From Venturia oleaginea (taxonomy: Eukaryota; Ascomycota; Dothideomycetes; Venturiales; Venturiaceae): a stretch of DNA of 64,000 bases. The notes under the pieces were generated by a model, which was not told the origin of the DNA, did no database searches, and saw only the letters and a program-made list of their open reading frames with translations. The stretch is taken from NCBI GenBank assembly GCA_013176395.1, contig JABMLP010000007.1:1550001-1614000 (forward strand). The letters are read 5' to 3'. The position numbers and the translations under genes are program-made. Shown in pieces: positions 17,137 to 28,500 of this stretch (its first letter is position 1; each line of letters opens with the position of its first letter).

Positions 17137-20100
17137 ATGCGTCGCGCAACCATCTTGAGGGTCAGTACAGCTGGACATATAATGCACCAACATGCTGACC
17201 CAACTAGGCCACTTCGACGCAAAATATCTGTATATTTTGCGCCTCTCGCTGTCGCCCCGAACCTCCAACTTCCATACCTGCAAGACGAACTTCCTCGCAA
17301 CGGAGAAATCTTCATAGGCGTCATTCTCTAAAACCGGCCGAAAGTGTGCCTGATGGGGCATCGTTAAGAGAAGGGCAAGCTATCTCTCACCATGGACGAC
17401 TATTCAGAGCTACGGCACAGCTGCACAATCCTACCTCCCTGATACACTTTTCAACATCATTATGGAATATTTCAAACCCAGGAAAACGCCATCTCAATTG
17501 GCCGAGACGTGCAAGCCAGCAACGCAATTATGATGTGGGCCCACCGGGAAACACTGCAAGACGAGGAACAATTGGAAGACCTGCAACCTTTGGCAGACCT
17601 GCACCTTTAGAACCTCCTCTACAACCTCCAGGACAGAGCAATGTTCAAACCAGCACCCCAGCACCTCCGATGCCTGCAAGGCCTGCTCAGATGATGGACA
17701 GCCGGGCTTTGCTTGGTCTCGACGATGAACCATCACCAACATACCAACAGAACAGGGCTCCAAGATGGCAAATGGGAAATCGTGGTTCAGGTTCTCCCAG
17801 CGTACGATACCTTAGCCCTCGTGGTCAAAGACCTGAGCCTCAAGCGTTGGGCAATGTACAAGATGAAAGGACAATGAATGGCCATCTCGAGAGGCTTTCT
17901 CGTGGGAATACGCAAGAAGCAGATCACCGGCAAGGAAATACGCAAACGAATATTAGACGACTACCATATGGTTCCTCTGCTGCAACGCCTGGTAGGCAAG
18001 ATCTGGACCCCAATGTAACCTCGCAATGGAACATTCGCAAACGAACATCTCAAAACCAGCCCGTTAGAGTCGAGGCCGCTGCGTCTGCGCTACCTCCAGT
18101 ACCGAAAGCTCTCAATCGTCCGACTCAGACACAAAGAGATCCATTTGGCGACATCAACCAGAGAAAACTTGTCACTCAAGGATATAGGCCTTTGACAGAC
18201 CGAGGCACCAACATTGTTTGCAGTCACTGTGGTGAAAGAGGGCATACGGAGCCAATGTGCAGGAAGCGCATCGTCAATAGTAGAGAAGATTCGAGCCTTA
18301 ACCGAGAACCCACTAACACCCGGGAAGACAGTCTGACGGTCGCAGAGCAGAATTTGAGGGCGCTCAAGGCCGCGCGTGCAAGTTCTGCAGCTTTGGCCCC
18401 TGGAGAGAAACTACCACCGCGGGTCGAGGAGCCAGACGACATTGAATCACAGACATTGAGCGAATCACGGCGGGATACTTTCCAAAATGTCTGGTCAGCA
18501 CCCGAGCAAGCGCAAAGTACAACGCCGCCGTCAGCACCGACATTTCCTGCCTCACAGACTGCGCAACTATCCTCCGCGCCGGCAGAAGCAAAGTCGTCCC
18601 CAAGGCTAGTGCAACGGACGCCTCCTGGAAAACAAGACAGCACCGGCTATGAAGTTGTAGAACGAAAGCCTTATGAAAGACCGGATCGTGCGTCCGGAAT
18701 CCAGCAAGATAAGGCCATAGGGCGAAGAGAACGAGATGACGAAGACGAGGAAGAGTTCAGACCCAGACGTGGGCGATCTAGACGTAGAAACGAGGATGAT
18801 GATGATGATGATGTTTATGACCGAGCTCCAAGACGAGGTAAGGACAAACAGCGACGAAGAGATGAGGAGGTCGAAGAGGAAGATGTAGACGAGCCGCGAT
18901 CAGGAAAGAAAAAATCCTTCAAACAGAAGATAGAGGACGCAAGGGATCGCAAGAGAATCAAAGATCGGTACAAGAAGCAAATCTCTGCTGAGAAGATGAA
19001 GCCTATACATCTTCCAGAATTTATCAGCGTCAACAATCTGGCGCATCAATTGGGCGCTCGGTACGAAAATTTCGTGGAAAGAATGGAAGAGATGGGCTTC
19101 TCGGATATCGGTCACGATCATGTTCTTACAGCCGAGAATGCCGGGCTTATTGCCATGGAGTATGGCTTTGAACCGGTGGTTGAAACCATTGTTGATGGAC
19201 TCGATATTGTTCCTGAGCCTCTACCTGAAGACATGTCGCAGTTTCCACCACGACCGCCCATTGTTACCATTATGGGTCACGTTGATCACGGCAAAACTAC
19301 ACTCCTCGACTACCTTCGCAAGTCGTCCATCGTGGCAACAGAGCATGGTGGTATCACACAGCATATTGGCGCTTTCACTGTTAAGATGGGCTCAGGCAAA
19401 GTCATTACCTTTCTTGACACACCAGGTCACGCTGCTTTCTTGTCGATGAGAGAACGGGGAGCCAACGTGACAGATATCGTTATTCTTGTGGTAGCCGCAG
19501 ATGACAGCGTCATGCCTCAGACTTTGGAAGCAATCAAGCACGCTCGAAATGCCAATGTTCCAATGATCGTTGCGTTGAACAAGGTCGATCTGCCCGATGC
19601 AAATGTTCAGAAGGTCAAGGAAGATCTTGCGAGACACGGCGTTGAGGTCGAGGAATTCGGTGGTGATGTGCAAGCCATTCCCGTAAGCGGGAAGACCGGT
19701 CAGGGCATGGATATGCTCGAGGAAAATATCGTCACCTTGAGCGAGATCCTCGACCATAGAGCGCCTCGAGACGGCAATGTAGAAGGATGGGTTCTCGAAT
19801 CTGCAACCAAGAAGGCTGGTAAAGTCGCTACAGTCTTGGTCCGCCGAGGTACCCTCCGACCAGGCCACATAATTGTTGCTGGACGAACCTTCGCTCGTGT
19901 CCGAAGTCTAAGAAACGAGGCTGGCGTCGCTGTTTCAGAAGCCGGACCAGGTACTCCTGTAGAAGTCGACGGATGGCGCGGCCAACCAGCAGCAGGCGAT
20001 GAAGTTCTCCAAGCACCCGACGAACAAAAAGCATCCAAAGTAATCGAATACCGCGAAGCACAACACGAACGCATCGCTCTCGCCACAGACATGGAAGTCA

Positions 20101-20914
20101 TCAATGAATCACGAAAACTGGAGCAACAAAAACGAGAACGAGAAGAAGCGCTTGAGAAGATGAAGGCTGAGGGTATCGAAGTACCCGATGATGGCATTTC
20201 CGCGTTAGAAGAAGAAACAACAACGAGAACGAAGAAAATGTATTTCATCGTCAAAGGCGATGTCTCTGGCTCCATCGAGGCAGTCATAAATGCCGTTTCT
20301 GCAATCGGCAACAACGAAATCCAACCTCAAATTCTCCGCTCTGGCGTCGGGAATGTAACACAATTTGATATTGAACATGCGTCTGCCGCCAAGGGGCATA
20401 TCATTGCTTTCAATACTACTGTGGACCCACGTCTTGCCGTTCAAGCTGAGAAAGCGGGCGTCAAGATTATTAATCAGAGTATTATATATCGGTTGACGGA
20501 AAATGTGACACAATTATTTACGGATGCATTGCCGCCGCTTATTGTGCATAGGGTTTTGGGCGAGGCGGAGTTGGCGCAGGAGTTTCGAATCACGATCAAG
20601 GGGAAGAAACAGTTGCCTGTTGCGGGTTGTAGGATTCGGAACGGCGTTGTTGCGAGGACGAGTCGGGTCAAGGTTTTGAGAGAGGGACGTGTGGTTTTTG
20701 ATGGTGAGTTTTTCACGTTTGATTCATCTTGCGATGGAAGCCTGAGCTAACGTTTTACCTAGGTCTACTCAGTTCTCTTAAGAATCAGAAGAAGGACGTG
20801 ACTGAGATGCGGAAGGGGACGGAATGTGGTATGTCCTTTGAGGGATGGACTGAATTTCAGGTTGGAGATCAGATACAGGCTTATGAGGAGATTGAGGAGG
20901 CAAGGAAACTTTGA
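17137..20914 (+). CDS. IFM1: Mitochondrial translation initiation factor IF-2
   Basis: GTPase that brings initiator tRNA to the mitochondrial ribosome. Exons 17137-17160, 17208-20703 and 20763-20914 give 1223 aa. The tiny first exon (MRRATILR) joins via GTCAGT...GCTGAC...CTAG to an Arg-rich presequence, which fits mitochondrial import. The low-complexity N-terminal half contains a zinc knuckle CSHCGERGHTEPMC at 346-359 and a charged DE/R-rich block. The conserved half shows the IF2 N-domain, the G domain with GHVDHGKTTLL (about 697), GGITQHIGAF, DTPGHAAF, NKVDL and SGKTGQG, then domain II and the C-terminal IF2 domains. The last exon completes the fold (FEGWTEFQVGDQIQAYEE). The length exceeds bacterial IF2 because of the N-terminal extension. 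Confidence 0.95.
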
Positions 20915-21393
20915 GGCTCTTGATCAGTCGGGCGGTAACGCTGGCGGTGCGTGTGTGAGGGAATGTTGACAATCAGGCATTGGCGATTGGAAGGGTATGT
21001 TGATGGATATGAGGGGAATGGGGACGCTTCTTCTTACAGGATATGTATATCGGAAGGTGGGCTTGTGCATAGCGTGGTGGTTTCGGTTGTATTGGAAATG
21101 GGGTTCTACATGGGAATATAGAAAGTGATTGTGGTGTATTTGTACATGAAGTAGACAAGAGTCACGGCCGTAAAATGGAATGATAACTCTCCTCCATACC
21201 ATCGAAAGTTACGGGGAAAGCTTCTTCTGCTTTTCTCGCGGTGATGTGGTGAGTGAGTCTTTAGAAGAGGATGGTATGTTCTAAGTATAGCTTGATGTTA
21301 GATTCGCGAGGTTAAAGATTATTCGTTGATATAAGGTTTTGAAAAGGATCTTCACTCGTTACGAAAAGATTTCGTACTGGATAACGTGTCTAT
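20915..21393. other. Intergenic, no gene seen
   Basis: The 3' flank of the IF2 gene up to the TA target site of the pogo-type transposon. ORFs here have no recognisable motif. Confidence 0.5.
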
Positions 21394-21395
21394 TA

Positions 21396-23244
21396 ACGTG
21401 TTCTACCACCGAGCTGGTCAACCCACCGAGCTGGTCAGTTTCTGCCAAGACGACCAACTCCCTCATTAACACGATATGTCTCAACAACAAAATGCGCAAT
21501 TATCTAACAGAGAAGGCAGAATTCAGCTTGCCCTTTCTGCCTATGACACCCACCAATTCCGAAGCCTCCGGCGCGCTGCTGAAGTGTTTGATGTACCTCC
21601 TTCAACATTGACTAGCCGATACAACGGAATCACGTATCGCCTAGATACTCGCAACGCCCAACACAAGCTCACTACGACTGAAGAGCAGACAATTGTCCAA
21701 TACATCCTCGACCTCGATTCGCGAGGATTCGCGCCCCGGCTGTGTGAGGTGGCAGATATGGCGGATAAACTACTAGGTGTACGCGGTGGAGAGCCAGTAG
21801 GGAAAAACTGGGCTGAGAGGTTTATAACGCGCTCAGATGAGCTCAAGATGGCCTTCAATCGAGCTAAGGATAGGCAGAGGATACTACAGGAAGATCCAGA
21901 GATTATTGGCGCGTGGTTCAAGCTCGTTGCAGACACTAAGGCAAAGTACGGCATCCACGACGAGGATACGCACAACTTTGACGAGATTGGCTTCCAGATG
22001 GGCGTTATTGGGTCAATGAAGGTCGTCACAGCTTCTGAAAGACGTACACGGCCTAACTTGATCCAGCCAGGCGATCGCGAGTGGGTTACAGTTATCCAGA
22101 GCATCTGCGCCGCTGGGTATGCGACCCCGCCATTCATTATCTACAAAGGACGCGCTCACATCTCTGCGTGGTATGAGGAGGCAGATATACCACGGAATTG
22201 GAAGCTCTCGGTCTCTGAGAACGGCTGGACAAACAACGCGCTTGGTCTTGAGTGGTTGAAGCACTTTGACGCGTATACAAAGGCGCGTCAAGTGGGGGGG
22301 TATAGGCTGCTCATCTTGGACGGCCATGAGAGCCATCTCAACCAGGATTTCAAGGACTACTGCCTCGAACATAAGATCATAACGCTCTGAATGCCACCTC
22401 ATTCATCGCATATCCTGCAGCCGCTTGATGTGGTCTGCTTCTCGCCGTTGAAGTGCAAGTACTCTCAACGAGTTCGAGACTTGGCACGCCGACGCGTCTA
22501 CCATATCAACAAAGAAGGCTTCCTCCCAGCCTTCATAGACGCGTTTTTCGACGTGTTTACAGAAGAGAACTGTCGAAAGGCTTTTGAGATGGTAGGGCTA
22601 GTCCCTATCAACGCGGAGGTGGTATTGGATCGCCTTGAAGTACGGCTACGTACCCCACTAGCACCCCCACCGCAGGAGACGCCGTGGCAGTCGAAGACTC
22701 CAAGCAATACTCTTGAATTTGGATCCCAATCCAAGCTCGTAAGCGAGTCCTTTACTCGATCACCAGTTACTGCGCAGGCAGGCTTTTCTCAGCTTGTCAA
22801 GGGCGCTGAATTGATGCTACACCAAAACGCTCTACTTGTTGCGCGCAACCGCGAGCTTGAAGAGCAATTGGCAGTAATGACAAAGCGAAAATGGCGCAAA
22901 AGGAAGTGGATCCAGCAAGGTGGTACTATAGAGTATGGGACTGTAGCAGCGCAGGTAGCTGCCGAGGCGTCTGTCGCGCCTCAGGGATCAAAGAAGGCTC
23001 GTGGTAGTGGTGGTCAAGAAACAGCCCGACCAACTCAACGGCGCTGTAGGAACTGCGGCGCAACTGGGCATAATGCGCGAACTTGTAAAAAAGATATCGA
23101 GATATCATCTGAATCAGATAGCAGCACGACGGACTTAGAATCTATTGTTAATAGCGATTAAATTGAAGAGTCGTAACATGAGTTGGTCGTGCCAAGCCTT
23201 TTTGACCAGCTCGGTGGGTTGACCAGCTCGGTGGTGGAACACGT
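21396..23244 (+). mobile_element. Fot1/pogo-type DNA transposon
   Basis: 1849 bp, with inverted terminal repeats of about 42 bp that begin ACGTGTTC and differ at about one base. TA target duplications flank them (21394-21395 and 23245-23246), as for Tc1/mariner elements. Each terminal repeat contains two direct copies of CACCGAGCTGGTCA, probably transposase binding sites. The interior is the transposase gene. Its right terminal region, including the 3' end of the gene, is closely similar to the neighbouring derivative at 23364-24295. Confidence 0.9.
21476..23161 (+). pseudogene. Pogo/Fot1 transposase with one internal stop
   Basis: One continuous frame of 562 codons, broken only by TGA at 22388-22390. 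Order of domains: psq-type helix-turn-helix (GRIQLALSAYDTHQFRSLR through PPSTLTSRY), CENP-B type DNA-binding helices (about 65-140), DDE_1 catalytic core with NFDEIGFQMGV and LLILDGHESHLNQD, then the block MPPHSSHILQPLDV, which carries the last acidic residue. C-terminal to this are a coiled, Lys-rich stretch and a zinc knuckle CRNCGATGHNARTC. The TGA sits where relatives, as I recall them, have a cysteine codon before MPPHSSH, so a single TGC/TGT-to-TGA change probably inactivated it. That change is not of the C-to-T or G-to-A kind made by RIP. The first half alone would lack the full catalytic site. Confidence 0.9.
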
Positions 23245-23391
23245 TATATGGATTTTATCCCGTATTCTTGGATTACCACGATATTTGGAAATGTAACTTA
23301 TAAGCCAAGTGTGAGAATATAAATATAAGTTACCAGAAAATTTTATAGAAGTTTTTTACGATAACGTATTCGATCACCCAACCCGTCAGAT

Positions 23392-23595
23392 TGTCACGTT
23401 TGACCTTTGACTTGACTTGGAAGCATGACTTGAATTCTATGGGATGTGCGAAGTTGTAAGGATGAGGAGCTAACTAAGAGGTAGAGACGAGTCTAAGTAC
23501 TTGCGACCAGTCTCGCGCTAGACCTGATCGAGCAGAACCACCACATTTAAGTACGTTTAACTGCATTCGAATACCAACATAGTTCGATCATGACA
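23392..23595. mobile_element. Solo LTR nested in a transposon terminal repeat
   Basis: 204 bp starting TGTCACG and ending CATGACA, flanked by the 5-bp duplication CAGAT (23387-23391 and 23596-23600). Removing it with one CAGAT restores a terminal repeat that matches the intact right end of the host element (GTCAGATCACCCAACC). The TG...CA ends and 5-bp duplication are typical of an LTR left after recombination. It differs from the 192-bp LTRs in this window. No ORF lies inside. Confidence 0.8.
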
Positions 23596-23655
23596 CAGAT
23601 CACCCAACCCGTCAAAATTTCTTGGCACGACCATCTTATATTACGACTCTTCAAT

Positions 23656-24215
23656 TTAATCGCTATTAACAATAGATTCTAAGTCCGTCGTGCTGCTATC
23701 TGATTCAGATGATATCTCGATATCTTTTTTACAAGTTCGTGCATTATGCCTAGTTGCGCCGCAGTTCCCACAGCGCCGTTGAGTTGGTCGGGCTGTTTCT
23801 TGATCACCACTACCACGAGCCTTCTTCGATCCCTGAGGCGCTACAGACGCCTCTGCAGCTACCTGCGCTACTGCAGTCCCATACTGTATAGTACCACCTT
23901 GCTGGATCCACTTCCTTTTGCGCCATTTTCGCTTCGTCATTACTGCCAATTGCTCTTCAAGCTCGCGGTTGCGCGCAACAAGTAGAGCGTTTTGGTGCAG
24001 CATCAATTCAGCGCCCTTGACAAGCTGGGAAAAGCCTGCCTGGGCAGTAACTGGATAAATGGGACTCTGACGCGATCGGAGAGGGTTTGTTGTTTAACGT
24101 TGAAGGCGCTCGCAGCAGCCCGTTGGCTTCGGAGTTGGCCGGTATTCAAAGCTTGGATTGCAAGGTGAATTCTCCCCTCGTGTTGGAGTAGTAACTCATT
24201 ACGTTGTTGAGACAC
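23656..24215 (-). pseudogene. Internally deleted transposase remnant
   Basis: Two open pieces: 24215-24003 encodes the helix-turn-helix start of a pogo-type transposase and then runs out of the family, and 24006-23656 encodes the C-terminal tail (RNRELEEQLAVMTKRKW through the zinc knuckle CGNCGATRHNARTC and the acidic end). The catalytic core is missing. It cannot make an active transposase; at most it could encode a short DNA-binding protein. Confidence 0.8.
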
Positions 24216-24297
24216 AGTAGAATAAGAAGAGTAGTTGGAGTCTTGGCAAATTTTGACCGGTTGGGTGATCTGACGGGTTGGGTGATCGAATACGTTA

Positions 24298-25584
24298 TAT
24301 ATTTTATTAGACGTTAGCTACTATAAAGTGGAAACTATTGTATACTAACTATAGGGAGGCAATACTCTTACAGTTTTAAGATTTACTAATGAGATCACTG
24401 TAAGTAAGGTCTTGACACATAATGGGCTGGAGTTGGAGACTTTAGAATGGGATGATCGGCCATGACATGGTTAGTAGGAAGGGCGAATTCATCGAATTCA
24501 TCTTATCAATTGTCATGGCTAGTAGTAACTAATGAAAGGCGTGAACAGCAATCAGGTATAGACTAAATGTGATATTGAACTACAGGTAGATATGTAAATG
24601 GGGGCTGGGGGCAAGGCCTACTTATAGGTCTTGCTGTGGCCCTTGTACTGTGGTGCCTTGTTAGGTGTTTGGACACTGTGGTTGTTCCAGTAGCCTAGTA
24701 AGCCGTCACATGGCTCGTGTACTGTGGCGCCTTGTTAGGTGCTTGAACACTGTGGTTGTTCCAGTAACCTAGCAAGCCGTCACATCAATCGTCATCGTTG
24801 TTTAAGTAAATATTTATGGTGTTCTGTCACGGTGATGGAAGTCTTTTAAGGAAAACAGTATCAGCATTTCCAACCCAGAAATTTCATTTCTTAACCTTCT
24901 TCTCATCGTCTTCTAAACCAAACTTTTCAACATGAGTACATACTTATATACAAGGCACATCCTGCATACCTGACTTTCCAAGCTCGAGATCTTCGCTCCA
25001 AGATCACTATGCAGGATATCTGCATGTCACTCACACCATACTTACATCCACCTATCCAAGCATTTTACAAGATGGCGCACCTCGCATATCGAGTATCATC
25101 CAGTCAGAATTTAATCGGAGTCGTCGCCGAAAAAGCCGAATACATCGATGGATTTTCTATAATGAGCATGTGTTACAGAAACGCAAGCGCGCGACAGAGA
25201 GCAATCAAGATTTGGGATGTTTACTGGTTTTCGTGACTCCAGTGTCTCGGCATCTTGCATAATCGACTTTGAAACTTGCAGATTGTCGAGATTGCATCTT
25301 ATCTTAGATTCCTCTATTCTTGGGTTTGGGGTCCTCTTTAGCAAAGCCATTGTCCTGGGTGGTAGTTGTGTAGTGATAGGAATTTGATGTCCGTCGAGAG
25401 AATTAGAAATGATTGAGTACATCGTAATCGTAATCGGATGGTTGTTTCCCACAGACCTAACGAGTACCATTCCAGTCATCGGGAACCCCGTTATTTATGG
25501 CCGCTCGATGGTACACCTGCTGCCTCACTTTAGGATAAACTCAGGAAAATTCATCCAGATAGCTCAGATACCGGCCAGCAACCA
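24298..25584. other. Intergenic, no gene seen
   Basis: Between the pogo derivative and the 3' end of the TFIIIC gene. It contains a 74-bp tandem duplication (listed separately). ORFs at 25009-25236 and 25111-25479 show no motif. Confidence 0.5.
24644..24791. repeat. 74-bp tandem duplication
   Basis: Two adjacent copies start TGTACTGTGG at 24644 and 24718. They run through CACTGTGGTTGTTCCAGTA and AGCCGTCACAT, differing at a handful of positions. No gene is associated. Confidence 0.85.
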
Positions 25585-28500
25585 TCAAAGCACAAGCCAT
25601 TTCTCGGTAATCCTCCTCGCACCCCTGAAATCGCCTCCAGTTGAGAAAATGAGTTGGAGCGCGAAAGCAGCATCAGCGGCGAAGTCTTCAATGTATGCCG
25701 CATTCTCTCCTTGGCCATCACCACCGTCATTCCGGATTTCCTGCTGCTCCTGCCTCACTCGCTCGCTGAGCTCCAAGCACCTCTTGTATTTGGGCACAGC
25801 AAGATGCAGCAGACCAAGTGAATGCCACATCACTGCCATATTGAACTCTGCTTCTTGCATGTGCATGGCGACGTTGTCTCTGGTCCTCAGATCGTAGTAT
25901 CTCTGCAGGAAAGATAGGCCCTGTTGAATTTGGAACTGTCGGTTTTCTGTCTGGCGCTTGAATCCCATCTGCACGTAGGATATAGCAATGCAGAGGTTCA
26001 ATATCGGATCTTCGGGCTGCAGGACGTAGGCTCGAAAGTAATATGTCAAAGCTGAGGTGTACGTTGCTGCGACAAACATCATGTGGCCATAGAGTACGAG
26101 CAGCGTAGGGTCGTGCTCGACCAGTTCGTGGGGATTGCCGTTATTTCGGCCACTGCTGGGTTCGCTCCATTTGACACGATCGCCGTCTGTAAAGAGGAAG
26201 TTCAAGCGATGTTCTTGAGGTAAGAGGCCAAAGTCCATTGTCTTCACCGCTCGCAGTGTGAACTTCTGTTCTGGGCCCGAATTAAAGAACGAAACGTCTC
26301 CTCTGCAGAAGCGATTGACTGCGCAGAAGAGTCGGTATGTCTCAGTGACATATGGATACCATTTCATGAACCATCGAGCTTCTTCGACGAGCCGCTGATT
26401 GTCTTGGAGAATAAGAGCACATGCTGCGTGTTTGTTAGTCTAAAAGCGCCACTAGAGGGATCACGCAAGACATACTCATCGATACGTTTCGTATAAGCAA
26501 GATACGAGGCTGCTCATGGGCGAAAATGTTGGCGTTTGCAGCGACGTTCAGCACATCCCAACAACTTTCCCGATTGCTGTTCTTCGCGTATCGCATAGCA
26601 AGGAGCAAAATCCACTCCAACCATTCGTCAAAATGGATCCTGCGATAGTGCACCGGAATATCCTTATCCTCGGTCGATCCATCTTCCTCACCTGCAGGAA
26701 TAAATTGTTCGTCATCGGGTAAATTGAGGATCTTCCTCCACCTGCCGTATCCTATGAACTTCAGGTGACGATCGCGAGGAAAGAAAGACTGCTGGCCTTG
26801 GAAATCTTCAAAGACTTCATTGGCAATACCAAACCATTCAGAGAGTGCGTCAGGATCACCTGCATCTATATCCGAGTCCAGTCCCTTCATGTCTTGCCAC
26901 AACGAATTGATGATCATATCTTGCTGGTGATCCCGCTCTATTCTCTCCTGACGGAGCCTTCTGCCCTCACCATATCGTCGTTTCGCCGATGAAAATTCCT
27001 GACTCTCATCCCGCTGCGGTGGAGTGTATACGGCTGGAGATGTGGCATCTCTCCCTGTCTTCTGAACAGTAGCGTCGGTATCAAGTCCTTCTGGTTGTAC
27101 GAGAGGCAAACCTGCTTCCCGTACCAGCTTCGTCTTGCCCACTCTTCTAAGCTGCTTGATGAGGTGCCACATGTCAGCATCTCTACCCTGTGACTGGTAG
27201 AGCTTCGCCAATCCGATGTGATATTGTGGATCCCGAGCATTGCGCTTGAAAATTTGGAGACTGCTCTTGTAATCTTCATCGCGTCCAAGTGCCTGGTAAC
27301 AAATTGCCAAATCAAAGCAGAATCTTGAGTCCATGAGTTCAATCTTATTTTTGAGCGGCTCGTAGAATCGCAAGGCCTCTTGGTGAAGCTTGGCCTCTCG
27401 CAAAACATCACCAACCTGGCGAAAGAGGTCAGGGTACTCGTTGATATAAGCATCTTCAGCTTCGTCTTCAGGCTCCAAGAACTCAAAGTGGTGCTAAAAT
27501 TCTGTCAGTGAAGTTTGGCATGGGCGAGGAAATACATACCAGCGCCTCTTTGACATGATCTGATCCCTTGCCTAGGCGTGCAAATCCAAGCTTTGCGCGG
27601 AGCTCGACGAGTAGCCCTTGGCCATAGGTGCCAACATCGTAGTTTCCAGGGCCAAATTGGAGAACCTCGACCCTTCGTGGCTCATTTTCAGTGTCCCATT
27701 CGCGATCGTCCTTCTCCCAGTCCCAGTAATCTTCCTCGGAGCGGCCAAGAATCCATCGGGATGCCATTGTGATGGTCTTAATTGCATCGTCCCATCTCTC
27801 CATTTGTATAAGCATATCCGCATAAGAGTCAAGAAAGCTCCAATCGAGTGGGGACTGTTCTGGCAGATCATTCTCCGTACAATGGCTGACAAGATTTTCA
27901 TACGCTGGCAACGCAGCTTCTGGTTGGCCCAGAGCAAAGCAACATTCAGAAAGATGATTGAGTACTTCGTGGTCAAGGGGGTTCCGCTTCAGCAGATTGA
28001 AACACTCATTTCTTGCTCGTATGTTCTGGCCAGCCTTGTGATAATTCTTCATCCTACCCAGTCGCGAAGCATAATCCTCAGGATCCATGCTAATCAGTTC
28101 GCTGTAGCAGTCTTGAAGTCGTGCCCGTGAGTCTTTCGTGTCACCCCCATATTCCAATAGCTTCTCGACGACGTATCGCCAAGCAGCAGCATCTCTTGTA
28201 GCTTGAACACCGACGAACAACGCACCGAGAGCGTCCTCTATTCGACCTTTGCGGATCAGAATTTCGGCAACAGTGCCATGAACGGAAAAGACTTCGGGGT
28301 TTTCTTTGATGGCCTCGAAGCCATATTCCAAGCCCTGGTCCCAATTCTTGTCGAGAAAAGCTTCAGTGAGTTTGCCATTGAGCTCTTTGAATCTGGGCGT
28401 AGTTTCGGCGTGAGCTCGAGGTCCATACTTCCCCTTTCTCCTCCCTATTTCACCACGGCGGCGTCTAGGAGGCTTTTCAGGTCCGTCGTCTGGTTTACCA

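Larger units (their letters stand above)
23364..24295 (-). mobile_element. Non-autonomous pogo-type derivative, interrupted by a solo LTR
   Basis: The inverted terminal repeats begin ACGTATTCGATCACCC and TA target duplications flank them (23362-23363 and 24296-24297). On the minus strand it keeps the first about 50 codons of a transposase (start 24215, MSQQRNELLLQHEGR) and, after a deletion junction near 24055, its last about 116 codons (from 24006 to 23656) with a zinc knuckle. The 3' part is nearly identical to the adjacent full-length element, while the N-terminal part and the terminal repeats differ clearly. It is therefore a mosaic or a derivative of a sister family. The left terminal repeat is split by the 204-bp insertion at 23392-23595. 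Confidence 0.85.

Noticed and set aside
21396..24297. RIP (C-to-T) mutation of the transposon pair
   Set aside because: The two copies differ by mixed substitutions, the single stop is not a C-to-T or G-to-A change, and base composition is not AT-shifted.
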